From Nonomuraea gerenzanensis (lineage in GTDB: Bacteria > Actinomycetota > Actinomycetes > Streptosporangiales > Streptosporangiaceae), in assembly GCF_020215645.1 (NCBI RefSeq), contig NZ_CP084058.1, forward strand, positions 3,038,001 to 3,102,000: DNA of 64,000 nt. Reading direction: 5' to 3'. This document shows, piece by piece, positions 27,900 to 34,772 of this stretch. Each line of letters opens with the position of its first letter. Position 1 is the first letter of the stretch. Position numbers and translations under genes: made by a program. The notes beneath the pieces were generated by a model. The model saw only the letters and a list, made by a program, of their open reading frames with translations. It was not told the DNA's origin and did no database searches.

Positions 27900-28358
27900 T
27901 CAGGCGTAGTGGCGGTAGATGGCGCGGGCGACGCAGGCGGGCTTGGGCTCGCCCTCGATCTCGACGGTGAAGTCCATGTGCGTCTGGACGCCGCCGCCGG
28001 GCACGTCCTCGACCTCGGCGACCCGGCCGGCCAGCCGGATCCTGGCGCCGACCTTGACCGGGGCGGGGAAGCGCACCTTGTCCAGGCCGTAGTTGATGCC
28101 CATCTTGACGCCCCGGATCTCCAGCAGCTCGTTGAAGAGCGGGATGACCAGGGCGAGCGTGAGGTAGCCGTGCGCGATCGGGCCGCCGAACGGGCCCTCC
28201 TTGGCGCGGACGGCGTCCACGTGGATCCACTGGTGGTCGTCGGTGGCGTCGGCGAAGGTGTTCACCCGGTCCTGGCCGATCTCCAGCCAGCCGGTGTGGC
28301 CGAGGTCCCGGCCGGCCAGGGCTTTGATCTCGGTCAGGCCGTTCGCGGTGATGGTCAT
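27900..28358 (-). CDS. MaoC-like (R)-specific enoyl-CoA hydratase
   Basis: 152 residues with a hot-dog fold. The hydratase signature D-x4-HxD-x-A appears as FADATDDHQWIHVDAVRA near residues 36-53, including catalytic Asp and His. The GPFGGPIAHGYLTL block also fits. It would hydrate an enoyl-CoA, and the SDR of the same operon could oxidise the resulting hydroxyacyl-CoA. The ATG overlaps the amidohydrolase stop (ATGA). Confidence 0.88.
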   Translation of the reverse strand: MTITANGLTEIKALAGRDLGHTGWLEIGQDRVNTFADATDDHQWIHVDAVRAKEGPFGGPIAHGYLTLALVIPLFNELLEIRGVKMGINYGLDKVRFPAPVKVGARIRLAGRVAEVEDVPGGGVQTHMDFTVEIEGEPKPACVARAIYRHYA

Positions 28359-29227
28359 TGCGCACTCTCCTTGAGTCCGAGCAGGCGGGCGGCGTTGTCC
28401 TTGAGGATCTTGGGGCGGACCTCGGGCTTGATGTCGAGGGCGGCGAAGTCCTTGAGCCAGCGGTCCGGGGTGATCACCGGGTAGTCGGAGCCGAACAGCA
28501 CCTTGTCCTTGAGCAGGGTGTTGGCGTAGCGGACGAGCTGGGGCGGGAAGTACTTCGGCGACCAGCCGGACAGGTCGATGTAGACGGACGGCTTGTGGGT
28601 GGCGACGGCCAGGGCCTCGTCCTGCCAGGGGAACGACGGGTGCGCCAGGATGATCTTCAGGTGCGGGAAGTCCACGGCGACGTCGTCGATGAGCATCGGG
28701 TTGGAGTGCCGCAGCCGCACCCCGGCCCCGCCCGGCACGCCCGCGCCGATGCCGGTCTGCCCGGTGTGGAACAGCGCGATCGCGCCCAGCTCCTCGATCA
28801 CCTCGTACAGCGGATGGGCGAGCCGGTCGTTGGGGTCGAAGCCCTGGATGCTGGGGTGGAACTTGAAGCCCTTGACGCCGTGCTCGGTGACCAGGCGGCG
28901 CGCCTCGCGAGCGCCCGCGCGGCCCTTGTGCGGGTCGACGCTGGCGAACGGGATCAGCACGTCGGTGTGCTTGGCGCAGTCCTCGGCGATCTCCTCGTTG
29001 GGAATGCGCGGATGGCCGGTGGCGTGCTCGGCGTCCACGGTGAACACCACCGCCGCCATCCTCCGCTCGCGGTAGTAGGCGGCGAGCTGGTCGATCGTGG
29101 GCTGCTCGTGCGAGCCGAAGTAGTCGGCGGAGGCGCCGAACAGCTCGGGGCTCAGCGACGTGTGCCCGCTCCTGGAGACCTCGGCGTGCGTGTGCACGTC
29201 GATGGCGGTGAGCTCGTCGAGGTTCAC
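28355..29227 (-). CDS. Amidohydrolase_2 family hydrolase/decarboxylase
   Basis: 290-residue TIM-barrel metalloprotein. Metal and catalytic residues are visible: HTH in IDVHTHAE (near residue 10), a His in ALFHTGQTG, a His in ILAHPSFPW and the late Asp in LFGSDYPV. This is the pattern of ACMSD-like decarboxylases and ring-cleavage hydrolases. The GTG start overlaps the SDR stop (GTGA). In a CoA-linked operon it may decarboxylate or hydrolyse an aromatic or cyclic acid intermediate, but the substrate cannot be stated. Confidence 0.82.
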   Translation of the reverse strand: MNLDELTAIDVHTHAEVSRSGHTSLSPELFGASADYFGSHEQPTIDQLAAYYRERRMAAVVFTVDAEHATGHPRIPNEEIAEDCAKHTDVLIPFASVDPHKGRAGAREARRLVTEHGVKGFKFHPSIQGFDPNDRLAHPLYEVIEELGAIALFHTGQTGIGAGVPGGAGVRLRHSNPMLIDDVAVDFPHLKIILAHPSFPWQDEALAVATHKPSVYIDLSGWSPKYFPPQLVRYANTLLKDKVLFGSDYPVITPDRWLKDFAALDIKPEVRPKILKDNAARLLGLKESAQ

Positions 29228-30126
29228 GGCGCCGGCACCTTGGGCGCGGGGATGCCGTACGTCTCCGGCTCGAACTCGTCCCAGGCCGCCGCGATGGCGT
29301 CGGCGCTCCAGCCGCCCTCGGCGTAGGCCACGGTCTTCTCGGCAGGGTGCGACCAGAGGGCCAGCTTGTCGCCGCCGATCCCGATCGCCTGCCCGGTCAC
29401 CTCCCTGGACGCGTCGGAGGCGAGGTAGACGATCAGCCCTGCCACGTCCTCGACGGTGCCTAGGCCCTCGTCCCTGCGCAGCCAGCCGGGCAGCGGCGCG
29501 CCGGTGCGCTCGGCCTCCTCCAGGATGGGCGCGAACGCGGGGATGGTCCTGGTCATCTCGGTGGCTGCGACCGGCACCACCGCGTTCACCGTGACGTTCG
29601 CCCTGGCCAGCTCCATCGCCCAGGTGCGGGCCATGGCCACGATGCCGGCCTTGGCGGCGGCGTAGTTGGTCTGGCCGAAGTTGCCGCGCTGCCCCGCGGG
29701 GGAGGAGATGAGGATCAGCCGCCCGCCGTCGCCCTGCTCGCGCAGCCGGGTGGCCGCCGCCCTGGCGCAGCTGAACGTGCCGCGCAGGTGCACGTCGACG
29801 ACCGTGTCGAAGTCCTCGTCCGACATCTTCCACAACACCCGGTCGCGCAGGACGCCGGCGTTGGTCACCAGCACGTCGAGCCGGCCGAACTCCTCGACGG
29901 CCGTGCTCACCAGCCGCTCGGCCACCTCCGTGCCGCCGACCGCTCCCGGCGCGGCCACGGCCCTGCCGCCCGCCTCCGCGATCGCCGCGGCCGCCTCTGC
30001 CGCCGTGGTGGCGTCCACGTCGTTGACCACCACGGCCGCGCCGGCTGCGGCCAGCGCCTCGGCGTACGCGCGGCCGAGACCGCGACCGGCACCGGTGACC
30101 ACAGCCACTTTTCCTGACAAATCCAT
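29224..30126 (-). CDS. SDR-family 3-hydroxyacyl-CoA dehydrogenase-like oxidoreductase
   Basis: 300 residues from the ATG with GAGGTGA just upstream; an extra seven codons to 30147 have no ribosome site. It has TGAGRGLGRA (near residues 12-21), NAGVLRD, catalytic Ser in LISSPAG and NYAAAKAGI (YxxxK). The long C-terminal extension after the catalytic core (AEGGWSADAIAAAWDEF) resembles MFE-2/17-beta-HSD type 4-like hydroxyacyl-CoA dehydrogenases. It is the first gene of the five-gene catabolic operon, facing the PaaX-type regulator across a long inverted repeat. Confidence 0.85.
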   Translation of the reverse strand: MDLSGKVAVVTGAGRGLGRAYAEALAAAGAAVVVNDVDATTAAEAAAAIAEAGGRAVAAPGAVGGTEVAERLVSTAVEEFGRLDVLVTNAGVLRDRVLWKMSDEDFDTVVDVHLRGTFSCARAAATRLREQGDGGRLILISSPAGQRGNFGQTNYAAAKAGIVAMARTWAMELARANVTVNAVVPVAATEMTRTIPAFAPILEEAERTGAPLPGWLRRDEGLGTVEDVAGLIVYLASDASREVTGQAIGIGGDKLALWSHPAEKTVAYAEGGWSADAIAAAWDEFEPETYGIPAPKVPAP

Positions 30127-30153
30127 ACACGTCACCTCGTGTCGCATCAGACG

Positions 30154-30191
30154 TTGGGCAAACTTGCGACTTGCGTCAAAGTTTTGCCCAA
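30154..30191. promoter_or_regulatory. Wide inverted repeat, candidate PaaX operator
   Basis: TTGGGCAAA (30154-30162) and TTTGCCCAA (30183-30191) are perfect 9-bp inverted repeats separated by 20 bases, so the half-sites lie close to three helical turns apart. They sit between the divergent SDR operon and the PaaX gene. PaaX of E. coli also binds a widely spaced palindrome. Confidence 0.65.
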
Positions 30192-30206
30192 TATCTCGAA
30201 TCCGTC

Positions 30207-30212
30207 TACCCT
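30207..30212 (+). promoter_or_regulatory. -10 hexamer of a leaderless paaX-like gene
   Basis: TACCCT ends six bases before GTG 30219. The right arm of the wide palindrome ends 15 bases upstream of it, in the -35 region, consistent with autoregulation. Confidence 0.45.
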
Positions 30213-30218
30213 CGGCTT

Positions 30219-31061
30219 GTGACTTTCCGCGAGGGAGACGACCTGCCTCACGCCCCGTCCACGCGCCCCCAGTCGCTGATGTTCAGCTTCCTCGGCGTCT
30301 ACGTGCTGGGCCGCGACGTCGCCGTGTACTCGGGCAGCGTCATCGACGTCTTCGCCCGCCTCGGCGTGACCGAGGAGGCGGTGCGCTCCACGCTCACGCG
30401 TATGGTCAAGCGGGGGCTGCTGGCGCGGCACCGTTCGGGGCGCAGGACGTACTTCGGGCTCACCGCGCACGCCACGGCCGTCCTGGACGACGGGCGGCGG
30501 CGCATGTGGGAGACCGGCGCCGTCAATCGCGACTGGGACGGGGCCTGGACCCTGGTCGGTTTCTCCCTGCCCGACGACCGCCGCGCCACCCGCCACGACC
30601 TGCGCTCCCAGCTCAGCTGGGCGGGGTTCGGGCTGCTGCAGAGCGGGATGTGGATCGCTCCCGGCGTCAAGGACGTGCGGGCCATCGTGGCCGAGCTGGG
30701 GCTGCGCGAGCACGTCACCGTGCTGACCGCCCGCGCCGCCGGCCCGACCGAGTCGGCCGACCTCGTGCGCAAGGCGTTCGACACCGGGCAGATCGCCGCC
30801 CGCTACCACGCCTTCCTCGACCGCTGGGACGTCCCTGACCCGCAGGCCGCGCTGCCCGACGACCTGGCGCGCCAGCTTCTGCTGCACACCGACTGGCTGC
30901 AGCTCGTCCGCCAGGACCCGCACCTGCCCGCCGAGCACCTGCCGCCCGACTGGCCCGCCATCCGGGCCGAACAGGTCACCCGCACGCTCGCCGGGGCGTA
31001 CGAGCAGCCGGCGCGGGAGCTGGCCGCCAAGGTCCTGGACGAGCTGCCGGTGCGGGCCTGA
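30219..31061 (+). CDS. PaaX-family transcriptional repressor
   Basis: 280 residues. The N-terminal winged helix (SVIDVFARLGVTEEAVRSTLTRMVKRG) and the central PaaX domain (TLVGFSLPDDRRATRHDLRSQLSWAGFG, then GMWIAPG) fit the phenylacetyl-CoA-responsive PaaX family. The C-terminal domain includes WLQLVRQDPHLPAEHLPPDWP, also characteristic. GTG 30219 was chosen from the TACCCT spacing. A TTG start at 30171 would overlap the operator repeat. It probably represses the divergent operon until an acyl- or aryl-CoA product binds. Confidence 0.88.
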   Translation: MTFREGDDLPHAPSTRPQSLMFSFLGVYVLGRDVAVYSGSVIDVFARLGVTEEAVRSTLTRMVKRGLLARHRSGRRTYFGLTAHATAVLDDGRRRMWETGAVNRDWDGAWTLVGFSLPDDRRATRHDLRSQLSWAGFGLLQSGMWIAPGVKDVRAIVAELGLREHVTVLTARAAGPTESADLVRKAFDTGQIAARYHAFLDRWDVPDPQAALPDDLARQLLLHTDWLQLVRQDPHLPAEHLPPDWPAIRAEQVTRTLAGAYEQPARELAAKVLDELPVRA

Positions 31062-31103
31062 TCGGCTCGGGCAGGGCGTGAGCAGGGCGAACGTGGGCAG
31101 GGG

Positions 31104-31117
31104 GCGGTCATGACCGC
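31104..31117. promoter_or_regulatory. 14-bp palindrome GCGGTCATGACCGC upstream of bpa
   Basis: A perfect palindrome 36 bases before the proteasome activator start and 43 after the PaaX stop. With no loop it is a poor terminator hairpin, and a protein-binding site is more likely. The binding protein is unknown. Confidence 0.35.
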
Positions 31118-31153
31118 GCTTTCGAGCGATCCGCGACCGCACAGGACGCCGAC

Positions 31154-31768
31154 ATGACACCAGCACCCGGTCCGAACCAGCCGGACGCCCCTCGGGGCCA
31201 GGCCGTACCTCCGATTCCGGGCAGGCCCCCCGTGCCGGGCGGCCCGCCGCCGCCTCGCCCGCCGGACGGGCCGCCCGGTGACGGCGTCCCGGCCGCTGGG
31301 TCGGCCGGTCGGTCGGCTGCCGGGTCGGCCGCTGGGTCGGCCGCTGGGTCGGCCGCTGGGTCGGACGCTGGGTCGGACGTGGAGGCCGAGATCGGGCGCG
31401 TCAAGGAGCCCGCGCGGCTGCTGCGTGTGAGCACCATGGCGCGGTCGCTGCTCGACGAGGCTCGCGGGCTGACGCTGGACGAGCACGCCCGCGACCAGTT
31501 GCAGCACATCCACACGCGGGTCGTCGAGGAGATCGGGGACTCCGTGGCGCCCGAGCTCAGGGAGGAGCTGGAGCGGTTGCTCCCCACCTCCTCCGACCTG
31601 CCGACCCAGGCCGAGATCCGGATCGCGCAGAGCCAGCTCGTGGGGTGGCTGGAGGGTGTCTTCCAGGGCATCCGGATCGGCCTCACCCTGCAGCAGGCCG
31701 CCCCGCCCGAGCTGCCCCGGCCCCCGGGTCCCCGGCCGCCCTCCGGCGGTGCCGGTCCTTACCTCTGA
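31154..31768 (+). CDS. bpa: Bacterial proteasome activator Bpa/PafE
   Basis: 204 residues. The helical core (about 80-175) has the DUF2587 pattern, including ELREELERL, the strongly conserved SEAELRIAQSQLVGWLEG-type block (here AEIRIAQSQLVGWLEG) and FQGIRIGL. The protein ends in Gly-Pro-Tyr-Leu, equivalent to the GQYL tail with which mycobacterial PafE docks in the 20S proteasome alpha ring. Bpa rings open the gate for ATP-independent degradation of unfolded proteins. The N-terminal 75 residues are unusual: Pro/Gly-rich and then an Ala-Gly-Ser-Ala repeat encoded by a 12-bp tandem repeat. The proteasome genes themselves are not in the window. Confidence 0.88.
   Translation: MTPAPGPNQPDAPRGQAVPPIPGRPPVPGGPPPPRPPDGPPGDGVPAAGSAGRSAAGSAAGSAAGSAAGSDAGSDVEAEIGRVKEPARLLRVSTMARSLLDEARGLTLDEHARDQLQHIHTRVVEEIGDSVAPELREELERLLPTSSDLPTQAEIRIAQSQLVGWLEGVFQGIRIGLTLQQAAPPELPRPPGPRPPSGGAGPYL
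31293..31379 (+). repeat. 12-bp tandem repeat in bpa (Ala-Gly-Ser-Ala units)
   Basis: Five to seven imperfect copies of GCTGGGTCGGCC, in frame inside the disordered N-terminal region of the proteasome activator. Slippage would change linker length only. Confidence 0.7.
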
Positions 31769-31783
31769 CAGGCTGACAGGCTG

Positions 31784-32956
31784 TCAGGCGCAGGCGGAGC
31801 GGTGGGTGGCTTCGATCAGGTTCCTGACCCGGTCGTCGCCGCCCTCGATCAGCTCCGTCATCCGGTTGGGCACGTAGGCGAACCCCAGCTCGTGATCCGG
31901 ATCGGCATAGGCGAACACCCCCGTGACCCCCGGATGCCCGAAGGCCGTGGGAGAGCAGTCACCCGGCCACATGGGCCCGCCCGGCAGCATGAACCCCCGG
32001 CCGTACGACGTGTGGCAGCGCAGCACCAGGTCCATCCCGCACGCCTCCACGGTCCGCGCCCGGTCGGCCGTCTCGGGGCGTAGCAGGCGGATGCCGTCCA
32101 CCTCGCCGACGAGCGCCGCGTACATGCGGGCCAGCCCCGCCGCGTTGCCCGCCCCGCCGCAGGACGGGATCTCGGCCTGCGGCACGCTGGCGGCGGCCAG
32201 GGGGTTGCCCGCGAGGGCCACGCTGCCGAAGGTCGAGCGGTGGAAGAGGGACGCGGGGTCGCAGATGGCCCGGTTGAGGCCGGCCAGCGCGGGGTTGGCG
32301 CGGCCCTGGAGGAGCTGCTCGGCGGTGGGCGGCACGAGGTCCGCCAGCCGCCTGTCACGGGCGTCGGGCAGGCCGATGTGCAGGTCCAGGCCCAGCGGGC
32401 CGGCGATCTCGGCGGCGAAGTAGCGCTGCACCGACACCCCGGTGACGCGCCGGATGACCTCGCCGACCAGCCAGCCCATGGTCAGGCAGTGGTAGCCGTG
32501 CGCCCGTCCCGGCTCCCACGCGGGCACGGCGGCGGCCAGGGCGTCGCTCACCGCCGTGACCCCCTCGATGTCCAGCAGCGTCAGCGGCGGATCGACGGTC
32601 ACCACCCCGGACCGGTGCCCCAGCACCCACCGCAGCGGGATGTCGCCCTTGCCGCCCGCCGCGAACTCCGGCCAGTACTCCGCGATCGGCGCGTCGAGGT
32701 CGAGCAGGCCGCGATCGACGAGCAACATCGCGGCGGCGGCCACCAGCCCCTTGGTGGCCGAGGCGAGGAGGGTGATCGTGTCCTGCTGCCACGCGGCGTC
32801 CAGGGCCGCCTGCCCGCCCCACAGGTCGACCACGGCCCGGCCACGCTGGTAGACGGTCACCGAGGCGCCCAGCTCCCGGCCTTCGTCGAAGTTGCGCGAG
32901 AACGCCTCGCGCACCGCGCTGAACCTGGGCTCGCACACCCCGTGGATCTCGCTCAA
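31784..32956 (-). CDS. Serine hydrolase, beta-lactamase class C / family VIII esterase
   Basis: 390 residues from a TTG that follows AGGAGG (32967-32962) by five bases; longer frames lack a ribosome site. The catalytic SxxK is SATKG (near residue 67) and the second motif is YHC in place of YxN (near 150). These features suit family VIII carboxylesterases and EstB-like proteins rather than true AmpC enzymes. There is no signal peptide, so it is probably cytoplasmic. Substrate unknown. It is convergent with bpa (15 bases between the stops). Confidence 0.83.
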   Translation of the reverse strand: MSEIHGVCEPRFSAVREAFSRNFDEGRELGASVTVYQRGRAVVDLWGGQAALDAAWQQDTITLLASATKGLVAAAAMLLVDRGLLDLDAPIAEYWPEFAAGGKGDIPLRWVLGHRSGVVTVDPPLTLLDIEGVTAVSDALAAAVPAWEPGRAHGYHCLTMGWLVGEVIRRVTGVSVQRYFAAEIAGPLGLDLHIGLPDARDRRLADLVPPTAEQLLQGRANPALAGLNRAICDPASLFHRSTFGSVALAGNPLAAASVPQAEIPSCGGAGNAAGLARMYAALVGEVDGIRLLRPETADRARTVEACGMDLVLRCHTSYGRGFMLPGGPMWPGDCSPTAFGHPGVTGVFAYADPDHELGFAYVPNRMTELIEGGDDRVRNLIEATHRSACA

Positions 32957-33061
32957 GACCCCCTCCTCACGACCCTCACAGGCTGCAGGCGTGGGGGGTC
33001 GCCGAAGGGGGTCGGTGGCTCGGGGCCGCCGACTCCCGACTACCCGGGGCGCCCGGCGGCA

Positions 33062-33451
33062 AACCGGCTCACGGCCGACCTGCACGGGCAGCGCTGGATC
33101 GCCGGTCCAGGCTCCGCCGCGGCCGGGGGAGCGGGCGACAGCACGGGGATGGGCGCCTGGCCCGGCCTGGAGGAGCGGCCCGAGATCGCGCGCTCCGCCC
33201 GCGACTGGCTGGCCAAGCTGGCTCTCGTGGCCGCCGGGTGCGGGCCGACCACCGTGCCGGCCGTGCTGGAGGCCGTGCTGGAGGCCGTGGTGCCGCCGGG
33301 CGTGCGGGTCCTGCCGGTGCGCGGCGGGCCTCAGGAGCGGCGCCGCCTCCTGCTGGCCAGGATGCCGGGGCCGATGCCCGAGGCCGCCGCCTGCCTGGCG
33401 CGGGTGCTCCGCGAGGCCGCGCTGGCTCCCGGTACGGTCACGCCCCCTTGA
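33062..33451 (+). pseudogene. LysR-family regulator remnant (C-terminal effector domain only)
   Basis: This frame reads as the last third of a LysR substrate-binding domain: RLTADLHGQRWIAG, then ARDWLAKLALVAAGCGPTTVP, PPGVRVLPVRGG and a final helix before a TGA. No helix-turn-helix or hinge precedes it. To the left the homology ends abruptly near 33060, next to the start of the serine hydrolase gene. An ATG inside (about 33149) could open a 100-residue frame, but it would lack any DNA-binding domain. A deletion fragment is the best explanation. Confidence 0.6.
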
Positions 33452-34019
33452 CCGCGTACGTGACGAGCGTCGTGAGCACCTCCTTGACCGACGAGCGCCG
33501 CCGCACGTCGCACAGCACGATCGGGATGTGCTCGCTCAGCCCGAGCGCCCGCCGCACCTTGCCCGGCTCGTAGCGGCGGGCGCCGTCGAAGCAGTTCACC
33601 GCCACCACGAACGGGATCCCGCGCTGCTCGAAGTAGTCCACCGCCGGGAAGCAGTCCTGCAGCCGGCGGGTGTCGGCGAGCACGACGGCCCCGAGCGCGC
33701 CCAGGGCCAGCTCGTCCCACATGAACCAGAAGCGGTCCTGCCCCGGCGTCCCGAACAGGTACAGCCACAGCCCGTCGCGGATGGTGATGCGGCCGAAGTC
33801 CAGCGCCACGGTCGTGGTGGTCTTGGACTCCACGCCCGAGATGTCGTCCACCCCGATGCCGCGGTCGCTCAGCAACTCCTCGGTGTGCAGCGGCCGGATC
33901 TCGCTGATGGTGCCGACCATGGTGGTCTTGCCGACCCCGAAGCCGCCCGCGATGAGGATCTTGATGGCCAGGGCGGAGGGAGCTCTGGTCGTACCAGGCT
34001 CAGAGACTGCGTAGCCCAT
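33438..34019 (-). CDS. cvnD: Conservon small GTPase-like ATP/GTP-binding protein
   Basis: 193 residues. P-loop GGFGVGKTT (residues 25-33), a switch/G3 area in LYLFGTPGQDRF, and NCFD where small GTPases have NKxD. CvnD proteins are Rab/Ras-like GTPases that, with CvnA-C, form a membrane-associated complex resembling eukaryotic G-protein signalling and affecting development and antibiotic production in Streptomyces. It overlaps cvnC by 20 bases and is the last gene of the cvn operon. It overlaps the LysR remnant by 14 bases tail to tail. Confidence 0.92.
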   Translation of the reverse strand: MGYAVSEPGTTRAPSALAIKILIAGGFGVGKTTMVGTISEIRPLHTEELLSDRGIGVDDISGVESKTTTTVALDFGRITIRDGLWLYLFGTPGQDRFWFMWDELALGALGAVVLADTRRLQDCFPAVDYFEQRGIPFVVAVNCFDGARRYEPGKVRRALGLSEHIPIVLCDVRRRSSVKEVLTTLVTYAVKGA

Positions 34020-34350
34020 CCAGCACTTCCCTGTAGATGCGTTCGTCGATGGTCTGCGCGACAGGGCGCGGGCGCTCGATGCTGATCAGGCCGTCCCGCC
34101 GCAGATCGCCGAGGATCACGCGGGTGATGTTGATGGGCAGCCTGAGATGCGCCGCGACGTCGGCCACCGGAGTGGGCCTGCGGCACAGCGACAGCACCGC
34201 GCGATGCTCGGGGAACAGGTCCGCGGGCTGGGGGAAGTCGCCGGCCGTCATGACGATGGCCACGAGGTCGAACGACTCGCCCTGCGGACGCGCCCGGCCC
34301 CCGGTCAGCCCGTAGAGCCGGATCAGCGGCCCGGGATCCTCCCCTGTCAT
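34000..34350 (-). CDS. cvnC: Conservon DUF742 protein
   Basis: 116 residues. The DUF742 domain reads LIRLYGLTGGRARP at the start and a winged-helix-like stretch (VADVAAHLRLPINITRVILGDLRRDGLI). CvnC is a cytoplasmic adaptor in the conservon complex. It overlaps cvnB (ATGA) and cvnD. Confidence 0.92.
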   Translation of the reverse strand: MTGEDPGPLIRLYGLTGGRARPQGESFDLVAIVMTAGDFPQPADLFPEHRAVLSLCRRPTPVADVAAHLRLPINITRVILGDLRRDGLISIERPRPVAQTIDERIYREVLDGLRSL

Positions 34351-34772
34351 GGTCTCGCGCCGTTCCAGGCAGGTGCCGGTGCCGCTCCCCTCGGATTCGC
34401 GGACAGGTGCTCGCCGACCCGCTTGACCATCAGCGCCATCTCGTAGGTGACCATGCCCAGCTCGGCGTCGGCCGTGGCCAGGACCGCCAGCCGAGCCCCC
34501 TGCCCCGCGGCGGTGACGAAGAGGAAGCCCTCCTCCAACTCGATGATCGTCTGCCGGACGCCACCCATCCCGAAGTGCCGCCCCGCCCCCAGGGCGAGGC
34601 TGTGGCTGCCGGCGGAGATGGCGGACAGGTGCTCGGCGTCCTCCCTGGTCAGGCCGTGGGAGCTGCCCATGGACAGCCCGTCGGCGGACAGCACGATGGC
34701 GTGCCGGATGCCGGGCACACGCTGGATGAGGTCGTCGAGCAGCCAGCTCAGTTCGCTTCTGGGGTCAGGCAT
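34347..34772 (-). CDS. cvnB: Conservon Roadblock/LC7 protein
   Basis: 141 residues with a complete Roadblock/LC7 fold (SWLLDDLIQRVPGIRHAIVLSADGL, then the Gly-rich FGMGGVRQTIIELEEGFLFV). Bacterial Roadblock proteins dimerise and regulate partner GTPases, here CvnD. It overlaps cvnA by eight bases and cvnC by four. Confidence 0.93.
   Translation of the reverse strand: MPDPRSELSWLLDDLIQRVPGIRHAIVLSADGLSMGSSHGLTREDAEHLSAISAGSHSLALGAGRHFGMGGVRQTIIELEEGFLFVTAAGQGARLAVLATADAELGMVTYEMALMVKRVGEHLSANPRGAAPAPAWNGARP

Noticed and set aside
31748..31800. Terminator formed by CTGACAG/CTGTCAG repeats between bpa and the serine hydrolase
   Set aside because: The repeats are short, overlap both stop regions and can pair in several weak ways; the evidence is too thin to call.
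31784..32956. True AmpC beta-lactamase and resistance gene
   Set aside because: SxxK is present but there is no signal peptide and the second motif is YHC; a family VIII esterase-type hydrolase fits better.
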